This document shows, in pieces, positions 53,401 to 64,000 of a stretch of 64,000 nucleotides of DNA; position 1 is the first letter of the stretch; every line of letters begins with the position of its first letter. The notes beneath the pieces were generated by a model. That model was given only the letters and a program-made list of their open reading frames with translations. It had not been told where the DNA came from and made no database searches. The position numbers and the translations under genes were made by a program. The stretch spans positions 91,027 through 155,026 of the forward strand of contig RQTK01000987.1 of assembly GCA_003991915.1 (NCBI GenBank), written 5' to 3'. Source of the DNA: Elysia chlorotica (lineage: Eukaryota; Mollusca; Gastropoda; Plakobranchidae).

Positions 53401-56400
53401 GATTTTACTCCTGCTGACACATCCATAGAAACATTTTGACTTTTGTATTTTGGTGTTATTTCAACATACTCACCGTCATCATAGGTGTCAGAAGATTCAG
53501 TTAGTTCAGATGTCTCATTTTGATCATCAACTGTTTTTGAAAATTCATTCTTTATATAAGCTCCCATACCACTTTGAGCCTCTTGCTGGGCCTGATTTAT
53601 ACCTGCTATTTCATTAACTGAACACTCTGAAACCACTGAGGATGAACCAGCTGTATCTGCATTTGCTTCTTGACCTAAAGATAAGCCACCGGGTACATTT
53701 ACAGAGTTAGAGTTAAGCAAAACTTTAAGCTCCTCCATATCATTAAGAGTCTGTAATTCTAAATTATCAAAGGGGTCAGCTTCAGCCTCAAACATAGCAA
53801 GGTCAAATCGAGAATCAACTTTGCAATTTGAGTCTGCTGTTGAAGAGGTGTCTTTGTCCACCGACGAAGCCACAACAGGTTTAATTGGGATTGGTGTAAG
53901 TACAGTGCCTGCTTCAGGTACAGGTTTAGCAGACAGGCCTGAAACTTTGGGTGGCAATGGTGGTTTGGTCTGATAGCCATTATTTTGTGGTTGTGAAACA
54001 GTGTACCTTGGCACATCATAAACACTTATCTCCTCTGGATCAGCACTAGAAGTTGACACCTCACCACACTCTCCAGTTTTCTCCGCATTACTTTCTTCCA
54101 CTTCATCTTGTTGCTCTTTTTTGTGCTTTAAACGAAGCTCCTGTTCCTCTGTTGCTTTTTTAACTGCTTCATCACAAGCTTTTGCCCAAGCTAGAACAGC
54201 TTCCTCTGTTGCAAATGTGTACTTGAAATAGAAAAGAAACGTGCAAATATACCACAGTTATAAAAATCTTGTTAATAAAATTTGAAAAAAAAATTGAAGA
54301 CCTTTGTCTATGCCACAGGTGTTTTGATTCTCATCAAAATCCAGGCTCTATAAATTTCTCTATCCTATGGCTTCTATCTTAGGACACATTTCAAGAACAC
54401 ACCAGTGAGCAGTCACACACAAAAAAAGAAACATAAGTAATATGGCTATCTTTTTTAATAATAGTTTCAGAAGTTTAATTAAATATGCAAAAAGTACACA
54501 CCTATAAAAATACAACTAAAACTTAATAGTTTTTACAACATGTTTCAAATTAAAAGCAGACTTTTAAAAACTTTTACAGCACTAAAAAAAGCATCATAAG
54601 TTTCTGAGAATCTTCACTTGTAAGTAGTAAGACCTGCATGTGAAGGCAAATATTTACTATAAAAAGAAAAAAAGTATTGGCGACTATACTGATTTTGTTG
54701 CCTGTCAGAATCCTAACTTAAGACTATAATTATTTGAAAAATTTGATGCTGCTGTCTTACTCTTTCATTGACAGATTACTTAAATGTTCAAGCATTGTAG
54801 GTTCTCCATATGAGCACCTCATCATTTCATTAAGCTACACAAATTTACAAAAAGCCTCAATTTTAGTATTTGTTCTTCAGAAGACATTAAGCAGAGATAA
54901 TTTTGGGGTGTCAGAAAACAATTCATTGTTGTTTTTTGTTTTGTTGTATTTTTTTAATCACTACAAAATCTACAAAAATGCCATTGCACATGTGATCTTA
55001 TTTGAGATCTAGAGAAATTATTTGAGCAATAAAAACACAAGTCACTCTCATTGATAGTAATATTTTTCTAGATTTGTGAAACAATTTAAAGTTTTCCACG
55101 TACCTCATGAGAAAGAGCATCGGTTGTTTTGGACCATGAAAGCTGAGGAGGAGTGATCTGTTGAGCAAATAACAACCAACAATTTGCAGAACAGCAATAA
55201 ATCTATAAAACAGTAGTTTAGGAAAATGACAACAAATTATGTTGTGAATATTAAAAGCCACTGTATTAAAACGATTAGGCCTACAGTATGAAATCAGATT
55301 TGTTATCTCCATCATGCACCACCAAGTTGGCAAGCGGGAAAAAATAGTATGCCTAATAGTTTTTCTATAGGCTACATATAAGTATTTTCATATTAAATTC
55401 AAATTTATATGCATTGCTACAAAGGTGACATCTTGAATCGTAAACACAAGTGTGATACACAGAAGTGAAATTTCAAACCGAAATAAAATTAATGAAAATA
55501 ACTATAGTCTAGATGGCATCTGCATAAATAATAAAAACCCACGACAGTTGCTAGATCATGGAACTATTGAACAAGATGAACATTATTTGACAATAATATT
55601 TTATCCCCAGTATTTGCCTGTGAAAATATTTCTGGCATGTAGATCTAAATCTATCTGCAAATAGCAAAAAAAAAGAAAAAAAAAGGAACCTGTTCTGGTC
55701 TGCGGAACGCTCGTCCTATTTTGAAGGGGATGCCATCTAATGCAGAGTAGCTGGAACCAAGTTCTGAGGGGAAAACACAGAAAAAAACATGCACCAGTTT
55801 ATGTAGTACATTAATTTCCGCATGTTCACATCTTTCTTTAAAAAGAAATTATAAAATTTTAATAAGAAAATGTTTCAATATGGAATAAAAAACCAACAAG
55901 TCTCACGAGTTGGTTATATTTTTGCGGGTGATATTGCAGTCTCTAAAAGAACCAACTAATGCCGTTAGACATAATACCCCCCCCCCTTTTATATATATAT
56001 ATATATATATACAATATAGACAACAATCAATGATATAACAACATACCAAACATTTTTACAAAGCCAAATGTAGTTTCACTATCAGTTATAAATTAAAAAA
56101 AAAAACAAATAAAAAAAAAAACAATTAGCACAGCTATAGGTAAATAATATCATATTTATACAATATATGTACTTTGAATAATACAAACTGTTAAATTCAG
56201 ACTTCCAATGAACGTCCTTTACATAAAACTAATTAAGCTATTGAAGAGTTGCATACAGCCAGCCTAGCATTTTCTCAATCGGTGTAAAAAGTTTCTTGTC
56301 TCCGAAGGGGAAAGTTCTCAGCTGAAGAGCGCTGTGTTACAAAACATTGCAGTTAATATAAATAATTGTATTTTCAATGAAGTAAAAAAAAAAAAAAACA

Positions 56401-56445
56401 TATTTTCTTACCATGTCTAACTAAACTCCCATATGTTCTCTCCAT
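50291..56445 (-). CDS. UBAP1: UBAP1-like ESCRT-I subunit, complete coding region in 7 exons
   Basis: Coding exons in transcript order: 56445-56412, 55763-55690, 55157-55104, 54221-52809, 52176-51985, 51397-51296, 50416-50291. Every intron is GT-AG, phases agree (1,0,0,0,0,0), and the sum is 1995 nt, giving 664 residues plus TGA. Residues 13-70 form the UMA domain (core LDGIPFKIG, then a helix with AVLAWAKACDEAVKKATEE). DPFDNLEL at about 203-210 is the conserved central UBAP1 motif. Residues about 428-458 are proline-rich, a possible SH3/WW ligand. Residues about 554-664 match the SOUBA solenoid of overlapping UBA folds. Known family role: an ESCRT-I subunit that sorts ubiquitinated receptors at endosomes. 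UMA plus central motif plus SOUBA separates it from MVB12 and UBAP1L. It is longer than human UBAP1 (about 500 residues), the excess lying in the disordered middle. The first coding exon begins at an acceptor (56475), so a further upstream non-coding exon must exist; I did not locate it. Confidence 0.93.
51296..51397 (-). CDS. UBAP1: UBAP1 coding exon 6 (middle UBA of SOUBA)
   Basis: A 102-nt exon (34 codons, phase 0/0) between gctctag and GTTTGT. It encodes VLDHLLAADKLGEQRYAPVM followed by VESALFTFKNDLEK, aligning with the ILDYLFA..LCEKGFDP..VEEAL stretch of vertebrate UBAP1. Confidence 0.88.
51985..52176 (-). CDS. UBAP1: UBAP1 coding exon 5 (first UBA of SOUBA)
   Basis: A 192-nt exon (64 codons, phase 0/0) between ttcccacag and GTGAGG. 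It opens with PWNRHVPLPPPP, then enters the first UBA-like helix bundle at SSLTREEQAFTDILANMGF; the N-M-G-F turn is typical of UBA folds that bind ubiquitin. Confidence 0.9.
52809..54221 (-). CDS. UBAP1: UBAP1 coding exon 4, large central exon
   Basis: This 1413-nt exon (471 codons, phase 0/0) begins after tttcaag with YTFATEEAVLAW, the end of the UMA domain, and ends at an AGTCCACAG/GTTTTT donor. It carries the DPFDNLEL motif, acidic and Ser-rich low-complexity stretches, several Tyr-containing motifs (for example EISVYDVPRY) and the proline-rich tract. Reading past the donor adds FSYFIKFKIL and a stop, which looks intronic, so the exon ends at the donor. Confidence 0.92.
55104..55157 (-). 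CDS. UBAP1: UBAP1 coding exon 3
   Basis: A 54-nt exon (18 codons, phase 0/0) between caacag and GTACGT. It encodes ITPPQLSWSKTTDALSHE, the linker between the UMA core and its helix. It is too short for an ORF scan and is identified by splice signals and reading frame. Confidence 0.82.
55690..55763 (-). CDS. UBAP1: UBAP1 coding exon 2 (UMA core)
   Basis: Exon of 74 nt between a pyrimidine-tract acceptor (cccctcag) and a GTTCC donor. It encodes LGSSYSALDGIPFKIGRAF and RRPEQ, the signature of the UMA domain that docks UBAP1 on ESCRT-I. Entry phase 1 and exit phase 0 fit both neighbours. Confidence 0.9.
55976..56011. repeat. Poly-C then (TA)n in UBAP1 intron 1
   Basis: A run of C's, TTTT, then ten TA units, inside the first intron between coding exons. 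Confidence 0.92.
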
Positions 56446-56475
56446 CTTTGATTGTCACACCATGGTCGATAGGAC
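56412..56475 (-). CDS. UBAP1: UBAP1 first coding exon (5' UTR plus codons 1-11)
   Basis: The exon runs from an AG acceptor (just above 56475) to a GTAAG donor. ATG at 56445-56443 opens MERTYGSLVRH and leaves one base (G), which joins AA of the next exon to make Glu. This start is chosen because it is the first ATG in frame with the UMA domain. An upstream ATG at 56463 gives only a two-codon uORF (ATG GTG TGA). Confidence 0.85.
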
Positions 56476-56593
56476 CTAAACACAATATGAAATATTTGTT
56501 CAAAAAGAGTTCATGAATATGAATTTCACGTAATTTTTATGAGAAAATAATTTTCTAGACATAAAAATAATTTTAGATATTTTATTTTAAATT

Positions 56594-56716
<123 letters not shown>

Positions 56717-58560
56717 ATCATAAACATAACATCACGCCTTAGATCTAACACTGAAAGTTTCTCGACCTGACCCAATGAAGCCCAAGGCGTCATGTTCTTT
56801 TTTCATTGTTTTTCAATTATGAATTGAGTTATAGACTCTGTGTTACAATTGTACACCTATAGCTGGTATAATAAAATACAATATAATTAAGTGATGTAAA
56901 TCACAACGGAAAACAAATTATGTCTAAGATAAAACTCTACTAGTTTCTCATCCTGACTGAACAAAACTGACGATTCCATGCCCTTCGAAGTTTAGCCAAG
57001 AATATCTTATGCCCTGAAGTTAAAACACCAAAAGTCACGACCAAGTGAGATTGAATTTACAGCCATTGATGTTGTTGATCAAATGTGAGCTAAAGAGGGT
57101 CCCTGGTTTTAAACATTACAGAACCAGGAAGAACTATAGTATAAGGTTTTGAGTTATGGACATGTCAGACCTAACAATCTGAATTTTGTCTTAGAGTAAC
57201 ACAAGCTGCCACTTAAAGTAATTTCTGGAATTTCGTAGTAATAAAATGCCCGAAACAGACTCCTTAACCAACTTAAATCCTAAAAAGAAATTGAATATAT
57301 TGTCTCCTTGAAAAAATGCCACTGCTTTTTACAAAGATCTTGATGTTTATAACTAGAGACGATCACAGGTCTGCAAATCCAAAGAGGTTTGACGGAGCGT
57401 AGATAATGAATTGAGCAAAACTAATTCAAAATAAAGGGTCACTAGTTGTAACAGTAATGACTGTTGTAAATTGTAAATTAAATAAGTTTTGTGTGACAGT
57501 TTTTAAAAACAGTAAGATTAAATACAGAAAAAAAATCTTTGATTTAATTAATGGCATGGCTGTACATGAGTATGAAAGGAGACTTTCTTTTACAAACCCT
57601 GCTATAATGGTATATATAAAGATTTTCGACTCTAGATTGAAGCTTGGTCACTGAGGCATAAATCCATTACTGTAGAGTTCAATTTACAAATCCGTGTTTT
57701 CTCTTAAATTGATAAGTGTCACTAATAGTTAACTGTATCTTTGGCTGTCAATGACATATATATATATATATATAAATATGTATGGACTGCCCGTAAGGCG
57801 TAATAAATTACGTCCAAACCGTAATGTTGGCAGGTCTAACATGGCCAACCCCTAACCCCGTAAATAAAAAAGTTATGACTTATGACGTCGCATGTCCTGT
57901 CTGGAAGTTATTGTGTACATAAATGGGTATAGTTTTATCTACGTGCATGATAGCCTTGTAGTACGTAAACTATGGGTCTAGATCCAAGGTTACCATGGAT
58001 GTAAGTTGACACTCCCTTATGAAATTGAAAAGCAATCTGCGCCCAAAACGGCACCACTCTGCTTTGATACTTTGTTAGTAATAAAAGCACTCTAATTTAA
58101 AAGGTCACTAAATCTACATTAATGTGTACATAAAATCACTCTCTGTCAGAAATAAAATGTCTGCAACTCTTGAGTTGATAAATCAAAATTTATCTGTGGA
58201 ATATAGATCTATAATTATTAATTCTAAAGACCTGGAATTTAAGGCCTAGACTAGAGTCGATTGAAACTCCTATATGTTTGTAAGTGAGAAAATCACTCTG
58301 TGTCTCTCAATACAACTGAATGTATCTCATCTGTGGCAGTTGGCGTTATGTTAAGTAGGCTTACTGTCTATAATTTCAACATGGCAAAGAAGTAGACTGC
58401 ATGGACTCTTTGTCAATTGCCGCTTACAAATATTTAAATAATTTATCTAGATCTATTGGTATTAATTTGTATATATTTTTAGGCCTGCTAACTCAAATAT
58501 TTAAACAAACTTGATTAAAATTTTTGTTTTGTTTTCTAGGTCAAAATTTAGCCTAGATAT

Positions 58561-58586
58561 AGATCTAGATCTAGATCTAGATCTAG
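58561..58586. repeat. AGATCT hexamer tandem run
   Basis: Just over four tandem AGATCT units in a wider region dense in tagatcta/ctagatct words. Such words recur at 5.8-5.9 kb and 8.1-8.3 kb in this window; I associate the pattern with gastropod genomes. Confidence 0.85.
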
Positions 58587-59039
58587 AGTCTATCTCGACT
58601 TCGGCCACATTATGATTTTAAGTCGTGATTAGATCTGGATTAGGCTATATTTTTTTAAATCTAGGCCTAGATGATCTCTAGAATCGAGATCTAGAATCTA
58701 GATCCCAATATCTAGAGTTCAATTTGGATTTTGTTCAAAAGGTTTTGTATTGATCAACGTTTACTGAATTCAAAGTAACTGTAAACTTAGCCTAGCTAGG
58801 CTAGATCTGATCATGTAAACAATGAAATCCGATGGATAATGATCTTAAATTACCATTTAATGGAGGTCTAGATTGAGAAATAGATCTAGATCAAAGGCAG
58901 CAGACCTCTATTTATAGATCTATTGTAGACTCTTAGCGTAGATTATAGATGTGACTCAAATCGAGTTGAAATTGTTGACAGTCACAGGCTAACTTATTTA
59001 GAAAACAATTTACAGGGATTTCCTCGTCTTTTATCTGAG

Positions 59040-59182
59040 AAACTGACGTCATTTCCCATTCTATAGAGTAGCTTCCCTTCATTGGGACACTAAATGCCGA
59101 TCAAAACTTCAACGGCCAATCCCCATATTTTAACAAGCTTTATATTCAATTGAATGGTCTATAGTCGCATGCAACATTCACA
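59040..59182 (+). promoter_or_regulatory. Putative DNAAF9 proximal promoter with CRE and CCAAT box
   Basis: The 140 bases before the DNAAF9 ATG hold a perfect palindromic cAMP response element (TGACGTCA, 59044-59051) and a CCAAT box in ggccaatcc near 59123. No convincing TATA box sits at the right distance. The UBAP1 first exon has not been found but must also start somewhere between 56.5 kb and here, so this may be a shared divergent promoter. The function is inferred from motif position only. Confidence 0.45.
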
Positions 59183-59259
59183 ATGTCCAAAACAAAGCTT
59201 AAAGTACCGTCCTCAGCCCGGCGACACATCAAAATCGAACAGTTTTCTCAATTTGTAAG
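59183..59259 (+). CDS. DNAAF9: DNAAF9 exon 1 with start codon
   Basis: ATG at 59183 opens MSKTKLKVPSSARRHIKIEQ and FSQFV. Two donors are possible, after 59254 and after 59259; only the second (AG/GTAATA) leaves phase 2, as the next exon requires, and creates a Ser codon across the junction so that the protein reads VSASRLRQVQ, close to vertebrate VSCSRLRQVQ. This decides both the start exon and the donor. Confidence 0.82.
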
Positions 59260-62200
59260 GTAATACTATTGATATTCTAGCGGTTGTCAATGACGCTTTC
59301 AACCATCATAATAGATCTCAATCTGAATCTACATCTTCTAGAATAGACTAGCTTTTGAGCGTGAACATTCTAAATTCATTGTCTTGTGTTTTGACTCACT
59401 TCTAATATGGATTTTTGTCTTTTTTGATATTATCTGTGCTAAGGATGTGGATATGATAATGAGGCCGATGGAAATAAACGCGAAATTACCGCATGCGATT
59501 GCAAATAAATTGAAATTTCAATTAAAACAATGAAATGATAGTACTGAGAGGCATGCATGATACTAAATATTCTATAAATATATATTTATTTAAAACATGT
59601 TTGAAATTATTTAGGCCTAGACAGTGATAAAAATAGAATTACATAATTCTACGTTCCAATCTACTGTAGATTAGCCTACTTAAAAAACATTTGTTTTAAA
59701 GTATCTCAACTTCTACATTTTCTTGAAATTATTACTATAGGCTAAATCTAGATTATATGCTTAAAAATATTACTAAAAATGTTTCTATTTTAGCAGCATA
59801 CCAAATGGAATTATGTTAAGCTCTAGTTGTTTCCAAAACTAAGGCGTTATTTATTGCTTGTAACTTAAGCCTTTGAATATAGGCCTAGTGTTAATACAAA
59901 ATTATACTTTTTACAGAACCATTATTACATTTTGTAACATAACGTGCAGATTTGAGGTCTATTTTGTGAGCCAAAGCGCAATTCTTTGAGAATGAGAGTC
60001 ACACTCCTAACTTTTTACATTTTAAAATTGTAAGTTTTATATGGCAAGTATTTTATAATGAAAAATCTGGTAGTTAAAAAAGAATCATCATAGCTGCTTG
60101 CAACAAACTCATGTTCACTTATTGTGTCTCATAAATATGTTAGTCTTTGACAACATAACAAACAGGGGCTGCTCTTTTTTTTCAAACTATGAGTAGTTCT
60201 ATAATATATTTACGTGAGAGTGTAATTAAAATTTGGGGCACCCATTCATTCTACAGTGCTAGCAGACTGAGGCAAGTTCAGAAACTCCTTAGTCCAGAGA
60301 ATGATTGTCCACAACTTGATGGAATCTTATGTATTTCAGGTGAGTGTATGCAACCTATGAAGTAAAATGTAAAAAAAATAATCTCTGTTGATTTTAATGT
60401 TGCTTCATATGCATATTCAGTCAGTCCCAATCTAATGATAAAAAATTAGTTCTGGGATTTTTTTTTGTGAATCTTGCTTGCAAGTAGTAAAAATATTGAT
60501 GGGATAATCGTCTTTCTGTTCTCTTTTTTTCTGCTTCTTTTTTCAAAACATGCAGTTTGGTTTATTACTTAAAAGGAAGGTAAACAAAGGACAATCTTTT
60601 TTTTTTCCTCAGGCATTGACAGTCGTTACAATGATTGCATGTATGAGCTTCTGAACTATCTCTTGTTTGGCTTCTTTGATGTCCGCAGAAATGAATTGGA
60701 GAGGTCAGAACAATAATTATTATTTATTTTCTTTCTTATCTAGCTGCATTAAAAAAAAAAATTGGGAGTTTTTCATAGTAAAGAGTTAGCAGAGACGGAG
60801 TGATTCTTTATATATATATATATATTTTTTTTTGATACACCACAAGATGTTATTTTATTAGGCCTATTGCATATTTTTAATGCTTCTGCCTTCCAATTTC
60901 CTAAGTATAGAATATAGAAAAGTAGTTCTGAAATGACCTGAAAATTTTCTGAAATGATCAAAAAAATTTTCTTTATTTTTTCAGTTGAATGTAGTTCTAT
61001 GGTTCCTGGTTTGACTTTTTTTTTAAACTATAGGAAGATCCTGTGGAAACCTTATAATTCAAATTGCTTGGATTTGATCTAAACTTCGAATTAAGAGGAC
61101 ATTACAATTATTAGGCATTTGCTTAAAACTGCGTTTATGATAGTTTTCTGTTCTTTTCTTCTTATAGCAACCTTCTCCCAACCCCATTTCTTTGTAGATA
61201 TGTCTTGTGCAGCAATAAAAACTGCATTCTGCTTGATAGATAGTACTTTTCTTATGCCTATTTGTGGTTTGATATTTAAATTAAGAGTATAAAAGCAGAA
61301 AAACTTTGAATTATGAGTCCAACTTTCATAAAGCCAAAGAGAAAAAAATAACCTATTCACTTGTAAAATTCGTTTTATGAGGAATTTGATTTATCAGACT
61401 TCGTTTTGTGAGGTTTCCACTGTACCCTATTGAGAATGTTGGATTTTGTCTTTAAAATCTTGCGTTTCAAGATACAACTCTCAAATTCCTAAAATTTCAA
61501 AATAGAATATATCATTTATACACTTGTCTGCAGGCTTTAATGATACCTATTCAAGCATCTCTTTATCAACTGTAGTTTTAGTTGATATTTAAAAGTAGAA
61601 CCAAGATCAGTCACATTATAAAATTCCCAAATGTTACCAAAATTACTTTAACATTTACAATCCTTTTCTTCTTTTATCTTTTTTTATTTGTTTGTCTTGG
61701 TAGTTCTGGGTTCGCAGAAGAAATTATTGATGGTAAGTACATGTTTGATCTGTTTACATTAGGTATGATATTTTCATCTGTTTAATTTGTAACTGTTCCA
61801 AATTCCAAAGAAAAATCTAACCGGAGAATACCTATGGGATAAAACTAACCATTTTAGCGACCATTCAACCCCAAGATAGATTTATCTTTGTTTTTATAGT
61901 CAACATCAATAATATTTATCTTTTTTATTTAGCAAAATAATTCTCTCTGAATTTCTCTCTCTTTTTTTTTTTTAACATCAGTACATGAGGAACAATTTTT
62001 CATTTTATCCTTCTTGTCACTGGAAGTCTAGGTGATTTCATAAGGTGACTTGTTACAAACTAATCTCTAAAGTGTATAAGATATAATTTAGGTATTCCTA
62101 GCATTCAATACTTAATCATCAGAATTCTTTTTTGTTTTGAAGTATTGGTATTATAAGCAAGGAGAATAGATTCAACCCTGTATACTTTATTAATAATTTC

Positions 62201-63990
62201 ATGTGACATTGATAATTTTATTCAGTTGTTGCTTTTTGCAATAGTACTGCTGGTTGTTGAACTTTTCGATTAATTTCTCAGTCTTAAGATATTTGCTCAT
62301 GTGTCCACATGTTAAAATGCCTTTAAACTATTAAAAATAAAAATTATCATAAAAATTGTTTATTTTTTCTATTGACATATCTAATAGGAATTCACTTGAA
62401 ACCTAAATAATATTGATTGTCCATAATATTTTTAAGTATCTTTTTTGTTTTGGTCCATCATAATAATTAAAATGATCTCTATAATATTGATGTGTTTTCT
62501 ATTTCACCAGATTTAATGATGCTAATTTGTCGAGACCATGTGGAAATATACTGCAACCCTGTCAACTATCATTACTTTTTGCCATATGTTAGTCACTGGC
62601 CATCTTTACAATTCCATTGTCTTTCTGAAAATGAAGTATGTTATTGTTTTATTTCTTTTTTCTTTTTAGTAAAGGCTTTTGATCCTATCCACTAATAAAA
62701 AAACCCCCCAAAAATAATTTATATTTGTGACATAGTTATTACTTAATGGTACATAGATCCTATGTCTTTATTCATTATTCCAAATCAAAATGTTTGGGAT
62801 TGGAGCAGAATTGTGGTTGATTGCGAATGTATTATAATTTACAGCATATGAAGCACAAAAAGAAGATAATTGAACATATATTTTTAAAAGAAAATGAGTG
62901 GTAATTATTTGACACAGACCTTCATTTATTTAAAATCAGAATGTTCCTTTTTATTATCCCTTCAGTATGAGGGAGAAGAGGATGACGCAGCAGAAGAATT
63001 TAAGATAAAGGCCCTCATTTCCATGGTGAAAGATTGCAAAGTACTAGGAATCCCGTTTTCTGGAAAAGGTAAGTGCAAGGCTATGCAAAACATTGGTTGT
63101 TCTTGAAAGTTGTCTTGACTCATATTAAATGCTATCTTTTTTTTTTTTTTTGTTTTTGTTTTGTTTCCTTATATATTTCATATAGATACCCGAATAAAGA
63201 CAATAATTGCGATAAGCAATATCTAAACTTTGTTCTATCTAAGTAGTGATTTTGTATATCATTATTTTAATGCAGTTAAAGGTTTTCATATCAATTTGAA
63301 GAAAGCAAGAAAGAGATAAAACAAAAATATCAGATGCCTTAATAGTAAACCCCCAAGATTAAACAAAGTGATTTTAATTAATATACTTTATTTTCTTTAA
63401 GGCCAGAATGTGAAGTTCAACATCATGGCTATTGAGAAGTGGCCAATTATCCAAGCTTATGCTTTGGATGATTTTGGAAGGTTAGAAAAATTCCAATAAG
63501 ATTATTATCAATGCTTTCTTTGTGTTTTATAATTTTTTTTAAAGGATATATTAAAGTTGAATTGTTTTATAGAGACTTTTAATCAATTTAAATCTTTTGT
63601 ACCAAAGTCTCATTGTAATGTATTTCAGACCAAATATAAAAGAAAAAAACTCTATTCAATTTTTTTTCCACTTTGCATGAGTAAATTAGGGGTTTTAATG
63701 TGCCATGTAAAACCCTTATCAAAACAGCTAACATTTTCTTGCTATAGAAATAAGAAACCAGTCATTATCAACTCAAGATTTTATACAAACGTATTTGTCA
63801 TCTTTGGATATATAGATGAAAAACTGTAAAGTAAATAACTGGAATTCGGGAATATTAAGGTCACAATACTTAAAATGCAATATCTTATCAGAAGCCAAAA
63901 TTTGTTAAGTAGCAACTTATTTTCACTGTTTTGTGCGACTTGTTTTTTCTTCTTCTCTCCAGTGGTGGATTCTTCACAATGAATTTTGAG
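59183..63990 (+). CDS. DNAAF9: DNAAF9 (C20orf194/Shulin-type dynein assembly factor), 5' part, 8 exons
   Basis: Exons: 59183-59259, 60257-60339, 60613-60703, 61704-61732, 62511-62635, 62966-63068, 63402-63480, 63963-63990. All introns are GT-AG, phases chain correctly, and the 615 nt give 205 residues. The protein matches vertebrate C20orf194/DNAAF9 from near its N terminus: SRLRQVQ, DGILCI, GIDSRYN, YCNPVNY, AAEEFKI, EKWPIIQ and GGFFTM all lie in order with similar spacing. The full protein is about 1200 residues in vertebrates, so most of it lies beyond the right edge; the last exon ends in a clean GTAAGA donor. Known role: in Tetrahymena, Shulin packages outer dynein arms in a closed state before ciliary delivery; DNAAF9 is the human homologue. 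It implies that this animal has motile cilia. Confidence 0.92.
60257..60339 (+). CDS. DNAAF9: DNAAF9 exon 2
   Basis: An 83-nt exon between cattctacag and GTGAGT. It encodes ASRLRQVQKLLSPENDCPQL and DGILCIS, the first strongly conserved block of the family. Confidence 0.9.
60613..60703 (+). CDS. DNAAF9: DNAAF9 exon 3
   Basis: A 91-nt exon between tttcctcag and GTCAGA. It encodes IDSRYNDCMYELLNYLLFGF and FDVRRNELE, with Gly and Ser codons split over its two junctions. Confidence 0.9.
61704..61732 (+). CDS. DNAAF9: DNAAF9 exon 4, 29-nt microexon
   Basis: Only 29 nt between cttggtag and GTAAGT. It encodes SGFAEEIID, aligning with the TGFSEEVLDD stretch of vertebrate DNAAF9. Leaving it out would shift the frame, so it is a required exon. 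Confidence 0.85.
62511..62635 (+). CDS. DNAAF9: DNAAF9 exon 5
   Basis: A 125-nt exon between tttcaccag and GTATGT. It encodes LMMLICRDHVEIYCNPVNYH and YFLPYVSHWPSLQFHCLSEN E; the CNPVN and LPYV.HW motifs are strongly conserved. Confidence 0.92.
62966..63068 (+). CDS. DNAAF9: DNAAF9 exon 6
   Basis: A 103-nt exon between atcccttcag and GTAAGT. It encodes YEGEEDDAAEEFKIKALISM then VKDCKVLGIPFSGK, matching the YEDEEAAEEFKI block of the vertebrate protein. Confidence 0.92.
63402..63480 (+). CDS. DNAAF9: DNAAF9 exon 7
   Basis: A 79-nt exon between ttctttaag and GTTAGA. It encodes QNVKFNIMAIEKWPIIQAYA and LDDFG; EKWPI.QA is a family hallmark. Confidence 0.92.
63963..63990 (+). CDS. DNAAF9: DNAAF9 exon 8, 28 nt
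   Basis: A 28-nt exon between ttctctccag and GTAAGA, encoding (S)GGFFTMNFE. The vertebrate protein has GGDGFFTMKYE here. It exits in phase 0; the rest of the gene lies outside the window. Confidence 0.87.
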
Positions 63991-64000
63991 GTAAGAGGTT

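Noticed and set aside
53759-54025. Minus-strand 88-codon ORF in another frame of UBAP1 exon 4
   Set aside because: Out of frame with the homologous UBAP1 reading.
59165-59177. Possible RFX X-box (gtcgcatgcaac) before the DNAAF9 start
   Set aside because: It lacks required positions of the X-box half-sites; tempting for a ciliary gene but not a real match.

Overview
The window is AT-rich, intron-containing animal DNA with two assembly gaps. Tiny genes dispersed in repeats, GT-AG introns, tRNA-derived SINEs, long (GA)n/(TC)n tracts and TCTAGA/AGATCT-rich stretches suggest a lophotrochozoan, most likely a gastropod mollusc. The taxon is an inference from sequence texture and from two recognisable protein-coding genes; no species can be named.

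Layout. From 1 to about 43 kb I see no confidently supported host gene. This part holds microsatellites, a compound TAC/GAT triplet array broken by a gap (6.1-6.5 kb), a possible orphan promoter at 5.9 kb and decayed transposons: a Gypsy-type reverse transcriptase at 13.8-14.3 kb, a LINE with an internal deletion at 18.5-19.1 kb and a PIF/Harbinger transposase at 41.8-42.1 kb. It also holds dispersed repeats at 10.0/36.9 kb and 15.6/38.6 kb, an exact 410-bp duplication at 30.8 and 31.8 kb, and a miRNA-like hairpin at 34.5 kb. From 42.3 to 46.3 kb lie copies of one tRNA-derived SINE, two of them bounded by target-site duplications.

The gene-bearing end. A complete minus-strand UBAP1 orthologue (ESCRT-I subunit) runs from start codon 56445 to stop 50291 in seven coding exons, all splicing in frame to a 664-residue protein. 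Diverging from it on the plus strand, the first eight coding exons (59183-63990, 205 residues) of a DNAAF9 (C20orf194/Shulin-type dynein assembly factor) orthologue are present; the gene runs off the right edge. The two genes are head-to-head with about 2.7 kb between start codons; that interval carries a consensus CRE and a CCAAT box close to the DNAAF9 start.

The two genes work in different processes, endosomal sorting of ubiquitinated membrane proteins and cytoplasmic assembly/transport of ciliary outer dynein arms. They are neighbours, not an operon. I found no convincing novel multi-gene system. The most unusual items are the exact 410-bp duplication bounded by a 25-bp direct repeat, the hairpin, the rearranged inverted repeats at 40.8 kb, and an orphan exon-like ORF at 28.9 kb.
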